From contig URJF01000054.1 of the NCBI GenBank assembly GCA_900548085.1, positions 1 to 9,276 of the forward strand: a stretch of DNA of 9,276 nt. The letters run 5' to 3'. The notes beneath the pieces are model-generated. The model was not told the origin of the DNA. It ran no database searches and worked only from the letters and a program-made list of their open reading frames with translations. Made by a program: the position numbers and the translations under genes. Below, piece after piece: positions 6,625 to 9,276 of this stretch; the stretch's first letter is position 1; every line of letters begins with the position of its first letter. This DNA is from an uncultured Oscillospiraceae bacterium (GTDB lineage Bacteria > Bacillota > Clostridia > Oscillospirales > Acutalibacteraceae).

Positions 6625-7325
6625 CAATTTTCCTCCATAAATTTCATCAGTTTTCTATAGAACTCGGACTGTCTGCTTCTGGCAACACTAATCTTATATT
6701 TTTCACACAGAATAACATGACTGCGGTCAAATGAAGTGACATAGTTTAAATTTATCAAATAACTTTTATGAGGAACGACGAACATTGTGCCGACTAATCT
6801 GTCGTGCCAAAAAGTCATATTTTGGTCCGAATAATACACATCTCCGTCACCGGTTACTATCTTAGTCTCTCTCTTGACTATTTCCGCATAAACTATATCC
6901 TGAAGTGCGACACGCATATAATTGCTGTCATCTCTCAGATAAAATCCAATGGTAGAATTATCTATTCTTTTTATTGCATCGCTAAGTCCTCTGTAAAATC
7001 TCTCGGAGTCCAGCGGCTTTTCGAAAAAGCGAACGGCGTTCAAATTAAGGGCGTCGTCCAAATATTTTTTGTGGGCAGTTATGTACATAAGAACAATGTG
7101 GGGGAATTTTTTTCGCAATTCCTCGCCTACTGCCAATCCGCTGAACTCGTCCATCTCCACATCGAGTATAGCCATATCAAATTTTATATCACTGTCCAAC
7201 AAATCCTTAGGCGAAGTGAATATATGGTTTTCAAAATCGACGCAATTTTGCACCGAGAAAAACTTTAGATGATCAACCACAATATCAATATACATCTGCT
7301 CATCATCACATACCGCAATATTCAA
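6624..7325 (-). CDS. AgrA-like LytTR response regulator
   Basis: A 233-residue response regulator. The receiver domain occupies residues 1-118: acidic pair Asp7/Asp8 in AVCDDE, phosphoacceptor Asp55 in MAILDVEMDE, Thr83 in YITAH and Lys103 in FFEKPLD. A LytTR DNA-binding domain follows (about 133-230: FYLRDDSNYMRVALQDIVYAE, then VVPHKSYLINLNYV and ISVARSRQSEF). I chose the TTG at 7325 (LNIAVCDDE) because the receiver fold begins there and GAGGGCGGTG at 7331-7340 is a good binding site at the right distance. The upstream ATGs at 7382 and 7421 lack one, and the latter would overlap the XRE gene. The stop overlaps the kinase start by one base, so the pair is translationally coupled. It probably activates the divergent peptide/AgrB operon. 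Confidence 0.92.
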   Translation of the reverse strand: MNIAVCDDEQMYIDIVVDHLKFFSVQNCVDFENHIFTSPKDLLDSDIKFDMAILDVEMDEFSGLAVGEELRKKFPHIVLMYITAHKKYLDDALNLNAVRFFEKPLDSERFYRGLSDAIKRIDNSTIGFYLRDDSNYMRVALQDIVYAEIVKRETKIVTGDGDVYYSDQNMTFWHDRLVGTMFVVPHKSYLINLNYVTSFDRSHVILCEKYKISVARSRQSEFYRKLMKFMEEN

Positions 7326-7401
7326 ACCATCACCGCCCTCATAAAAATCAACAGAAAAAGCCCTACCGACTAATGATACCATATCATATAGATAAATACA
7401 A

Positions 7402-7731
7402 TTACTTTTCTCTGTTGTCAATCAATGTGTGTGCAATAGACTCCAATATATCAATTTCTCGGTCTGTACACACATTCAATAAATCCACCAAATTGTCTCT
7501 CTTGTTGTCTCGTATTTCGCCATACAGAACATAATCCAATCTTGCACCTAAAGCGTCACATATGCTGATCAGCGTGTTGAGACTATAGGAACCGCCGTTC
7601 TCCACAGTAGAAATATGAGTGGCAGATAAATTCACTTTTTTTGCCAATTCTTCCTGTGTAATGCGCTGTTCTTTACGAAGCTTAACAATATGTGCTCCAA
7701 TCTGTATCGCTTCAACTTTGACTTTATTCAT
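7402..7731 (-). CDS. XRE-family helix-turn-helix regulator of the Agr-like locus
   Basis: A 109-residue DNA-binding protein. Residues 10-68 form the Cro/cI-type domain (IGAHIVKLRKEQ, ITQEELAKKVNLSATHISTVENG, LNTLISICDALGARLDYVLYG). The remaining 40 residues are a charged helical tail (NLVDLLNVCTDREIDILESIAHTL) that could dimerise or take part in sensing. The start at 7731 has AGGTGATG just upstream. It is the first gene of the leftward operon, 76 nt before the response regulator, with no terminator between. Classical agr loci do not include an XRE gene. Its position next to paired palindromes in the divergent promoter region suggests it controls the locus, but whether as repressor or activator is not shown. 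Confidence 0.88.
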   Translation of the reverse strand: MNKVKVEAIQIGAHIVKLRKEQRITQEELAKKVNLSATHISTVENGGSYSLNTLISICDALGARLDYVLYGEIRDNKRDNLVDLLNVCTDREIDILESIAHTLIDNREK

Positions 7732-7747
7732 ATCATCACCTATAATG

Positions 7748-7777
7748 ATTATATCACAGTTTTGTATATTTTGTCTA
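7748..7777 (-). promoter_or_regulatory. Promoter of the XRE-regulator-kinase operon
   Basis: On the minus strand -10 TATAAT (7748-7753) and -35 TAGACA (7772-7777) are 18 bp apart. The start would fall near 7741, giving a very short leader. The nearest palindrome half-site begins at 7778, touching the -35 box. Confidence 0.72.
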
Positions 7778-7801
7778 CTACTATTTAGTAGTTCTACTAA
7801 A
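7778..7801. promoter_or_regulatory. Operator cluster 1: interlocked TAGTAG/CTACTA palindromes
   Basis: TTTAGTAGTTCTACTAAA (7784-7801) is a palindrome of 8-bp arms around TT. Its left arm also pairs with CTACTA at 7778-7783 across another TT, so three half-sites alternate with an 8-bp period (7778, 7786, 7794). The cluster touches the -35 of the XRE operon. The likely ligand is the XRE protein (inferred). Confidence 0.7.
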
Positions 7802-7824
7802 ATAGTTTGTAAATATTAACCAGA

Positions 7825-7840
7825 TTAGTAGAACTACTAA
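7825..7840. promoter_or_regulatory. Operator 2: TTAGTAG-AA-CTACTAA palindrome
   Basis: A perfect 7-bp inverted repeat around AA. It has the same half-sites as operator 1, with centres 40 bp apart (about four helical turns, so roughly the same DNA face). It lies between the two divergent promoters and could allow cooperative binding or looping. Confidence 0.7.
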
Positions 7841-7896
7841 AAATCGCAGGATTTGCCCGAAAATGTCGTATTTTTTGCACACTTTTGTTTTTCATG

Positions 7897-7924
7897 TTGA
7901 TTTTGCAGACGGTGATGATATAAT
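7897..7924 (+). promoter_or_regulatory. Promoter of the signal-peptide/AgrB operon
   Basis: -35 TTGATT (7897-7902) and -10 TATAAT (7919-7924) with a 16-bp spacer. The start near 7931 gives a leader of about 55 nt. The AT-rich 55 bp upstream (7842-7896) is where a LytTR activator would be expected to bind, but I could not identify a convincing LytTR direct repeat. Confidence 0.68.
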
Positions 7925-7984
7925 TAGCGTGAGAATAGCGGACAAGTTATTTTCGAAAATTTACTTCAAGAAAGGTGATCTATT

Positions 7985-8128
7985 ATGAAAACAAGTTATC
8001 TGGAAAAGGCTTTTAAGAAGGCAGTTAAAATTGCTGTAAAAAACAGCAGCAACAGCACAACAAGCGGCGCTGTTTTTCAGCCTAAGGCACCTTCGCAGTT
8101 AAAGGAATTCAGCAAAGCTGAGAAATGA
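7985..8128 (+). CDS. AgrD-like autoinducing peptide precursor without cysteine
   Basis: A 47-residue small gene with AAGGTGAT upstream (7972-7979). It has the three-part AgrD layout. An amphipathic basic N-terminal helix (MKTSYLEKAFKKAVKIAVK) should hold it at the membrane. A short core of Ser, Thr and Asn ends in SGAVF. The tail FQPKAPSQLKEFSKAEK matches the QPKxP-type recognition tail that AgrB removes in clostridial and listerial AgrD. The usual core cysteine that forms the thiolactone ring is missing, and the whole peptide has no Cys. Ser or Thr in NSSNSTTSGAVF are the only possible ring nucleophiles. A Ser lactone is known in one staphylococcal relative. The stop overlaps the AgrB start (ATGA), which ties the peptide to its processing enzyme. 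Confidence 0.85.
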   Translation: MKTSYLEKAFKKAVKIAVKNSSNSTTSGAVFQPKAPSQLKEFSKAEK

Positions 8129-8721
8129 TATACAAATTCTCCGAAGCTTTAGCCAACAAGCTTCTGACAAAAGAGAGCATCACCAAAGATGAAGTTGAGC
8201 TTTATGCCTACGGTATATTTATGTTGCTTTCGCACTCAATGTATTTGGTGCTTGCTCTCATTCTTGGATTGCTGACAAAGTGCTTACTCGAAAGCATTAT
8301 TTTCTATTTTGCATTTCAGTGCATACGGAGATTTGCAGGCGGTTACCACGCAAGCACGGAACTCCGCTGCACTGTTATCACATCTTTTTCGATAGGGGCG
8401 TGTGTCGGGCTTATCAACTTATCAAAAGCATATAATTTTAGCGTCATACTTCTAATCTTGGCTCAGGTATGCGCAATTGTAATTTTGGTTCTATCCCCGC
8501 TTGACACGCCCGAAAAGCCCTTATCTAAAAAAGAGTACAAGTATTTTCGCAGGATTGCTCGGATAATCTGTATATGTATATCCGTCGGAATAATTCTGTC
8601 GTACTGCTTCAAATTGAATTTTATATTTGCTCCGCTGTGTATGAGCCTTATTTTTGAAGGTGCACTTATCACTGCAGGACAAATAAATAGATTTCACTAT
8701 AAAAAAGCAAGCTCAAATTAG
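8125..8721 (+). CDS. AgrB-like accessory gene regulator protease
   Basis: A 198-residue membrane endopeptidase that cuts the C-terminal tail from the AgrD precursor and joins the new C-terminus to a core side chain. The family signature RRFAGGYHASTELRC holds the catalytic pair His75 and Cys82, spaced 7 as in S. aureus AgrB. SPLDTPEKPLSKKE (about 128-141) is the other conserved segment. Four to six hydrophobic helices are visible (about 31-50, 53-67, 86-100, 104-127, 146-163, 165-182). The start at 8125 overlaps the peptide gene by 4 nt, with no strong binding site of its own, so translation is probably coupled. The stop lies in the loop of the following terminator. The catalytic residues are intact, so the missing Cys in the peptide is unlikely to mean the module is dead. 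Confidence 0.93.
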   Translation: MIYKFSEALANKLLTKESITKDEVELYAYGIFMLLSHSMYLVLALILGLLTKCLLESIIFYFAFQCIRRFAGGYHASTELRCTVITSFSIGACVGLINLSKAYNFSVILLILAQVCAIVILVLSPLDTPEKPLSKKEYKYFRRIARIICICISVGIILSYCFKLNFIFAPLCMSLIFEGALITAGQINRFHYKKASSN

Positions 8722-8734
8722 AGTTTGTTTTTTT
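8705..8734 (+). terminator. Intrinsic terminator of the peptide/AgrB operon
   Basis: CAAGCTC (8708-8714) pairs with GAGTTTG (8721-8727), with one G-T pair and a 6-nt loop, followed by T7 (8728-8734). The flanking A and T runs extend the stem. The AgrB stop codon (8719-8721) overlaps the loop. Confidence 0.8.
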
Positions 8735-8774
8735 ATTTTGTCACAATTTATCTATTCAATATCCATTAGGAATA

Positions 8775-8783
8775 TGCTATAAT
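8775..8783 (+). promoter_or_regulatory. Extended -10 promoter of the recD2 gene
   Basis: TGCTATAAT is an extended -10 element (TG-N-TATAAT). The best -35 at about 17 bp, TTCAAT (8755-8760), is poor, as expected for an extended -10 promoter. The start near 8790 gives a leader of about 20 nt. Confidence 0.6.
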
Positions 8784-8811
8784 AGTATGACTGAAAAACG
8801 AGGCTGATAAT

Positions 8812-9276
8812 ATGGAAAATCAAGCAGGCGAAAAGTTAATAGGCACAGTGGAAGAAATCACATTTGCCAACGAGGACACAGGATTTTGCGTCTGCGAGGT
8901 AAATACCGGCGAGGAAGGCGTAACAGTAGTAGGCAGTATAGGTATGCCGGCTGTAGGAGCGCAGATAGAATGTAACGGCAGGTGGGATTTCCACCCATCA
9001 TTCGGCAGACAATTCCGAGCAGAAAGTGCAATAATGACCATGCCGGCAGATGTCAGCGGAATACTGAAATACTTATCATCGGGAATAATCAGAGGTATCG
9101 GTCTTGCCACGGCTACAAAAATAGTAGAGACCTTTGGCGAAAGCAGTTTTGATGTAATCGAGAATGAGCCGTCGAGATTAGCTACAATAAGAGGAATAAC
9201 TCACGCAAAGGCGAGACAAATCAGCAAGGCATTCAAAGAGCAATTTTGTGCCAGAGAAACAATAATCAGCCTCACC
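8812..9276 (+). CDS. recD2: RecD2-type ATP-dependent DNA helicase, N-terminal part (partial)
   Basis: The first 155 codons of a gene cut by the right edge. The start at 8812 has GAGG 8 nt upstream. Residues 8-75 form the N-terminal OB-like domain of RecD2/RecD-TraA helicases (LIGTVEEITFANEDTGFCVCEV, then FHPSFGRQFRAES). Residues 80-150 form the helix-hairpin-helix region (VSGILKYLSSGIIRGIGLATATKIVETFG, DVIENEPSRLATIRGITHAKARQI). RecD2 is a 5'-to-3' SF1B helicase of about 730 residues found in bacteria without RecBCD and linked to replication-fork and mismatch repair. The helicase motifs would lie beyond the window. The gene has its own promoter and appears unrelated to the Agr-like locus. Confidence 0.9.
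   Translation, partial: MENQAGEKLIGTVEEITFANEDTGFCVCEVNTGEEGVTVVGSIGMPAVGAQIECNGRWDFHPSFGRQFRAESAIMTMPADVSGILKYLSSGIIRGIGLATATKIVETFGESSFDVIENEPSRLATIRGITHAKARQISKAFKEQFCARETIISLT

Noticed and set aside
6804..7268. Plus-strand open frame of 154 codons
   Set aside because: It lies opposite the response-regulator gene and has no ribosome binding site or family likeness.
7326..7421. Longer response regulator starting at an upstream ATG
   Set aside because: The extension is not part of a receiver domain, has no ribosome binding site and partly overlaps the XRE gene. The TTG at 7325 fits both the family and its binding site.
7852..7906. Repeated TTTGC at 7852, 7874 and 7902 as possible LytTR binding sites
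   Set aside because: The spacing (22 and 28 bp) is uneven and the match is only five bases in AT-rich DNA, which is too weak to call.
7949..7960. Palindrome ATTTTCGAAAAT in the leader of the peptide operon
   Set aside because: It is short and AT-rich without a loop, so it could easily arise by chance. It has no second copy in the region.
8820..9110. Minus-strand open frame of 96 codons
   Set aside because: It is the shadow of the RecD2 gene.

Overview
The window comes from a low-GC Gram-positive anaerobe, most likely a gut Clostridia of the Ruminococcus/Oscillospiraceae type (inference). The support is consensus-like sigma-A promoters, strong GGAGG-type ribosome binding sites, a YtrA-type GntR/ABC operon, an Agr-type peptide signalling module, and a secreted protein with the Ig-like and fibronectin tail common in those bacteria. 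No mobile element, CRISPR array, tRNA or rRNA was found.

Positions 1-1467 (minus strand) hold a GntR-family repressor of the YtrA type, an ABC ATPase, and the start of what is probably the membrane partner, running off the left edge. The genes overlap, and one promoter drives them. A perfect 12-bp inverted repeat lies directly against the -10 box and should be the autoregulatory operator.

Positions 1495-4088 (minus strand) hold the most interesting unit. A secreted 755-residue protein has a DUF4430/transcobalamin-C-like domain followed by a probable alpha/alpha barrel. These are the two folds that make up animal B12 carriers, here in reversed order. Its 5' leader contains a recognisable cobalamin riboswitch, a plausible antiterminator and an intrinsic terminator just before the ribosome binding site. 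Regulation and domain content point independently to vitamin B12, so I propose a B12-repressed extracellular cobalamin-binding protein.

Positions 4120-5259 (plus strand) hold a branched-chain amino acid aminotransferase with its own promoter and terminator, divergent from the B12 unit.

Positions 5274-8734 hold an Agr-like quorum-sensing locus in two divergent arms. Leftward run an XRE regulator, a LytTR response regulator (AgrA-like) and a membrane histidine kinase (AgrC-like). Rightward run a 47-residue signal-peptide precursor (AgrD-like), which overlaps AgrB by 4 nt. The precursor has no cysteine, so its signal would have to be a Ser/Thr lactone or an uncyclised peptide. The region between the arms carries repeated TTAGTAG/CTACTAA palindromes that look like operators, probably for the XRE protein.

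Positions 8775-9276 (plus strand) hold the start of a RecD2-type helicase gene, cut by the right edge.
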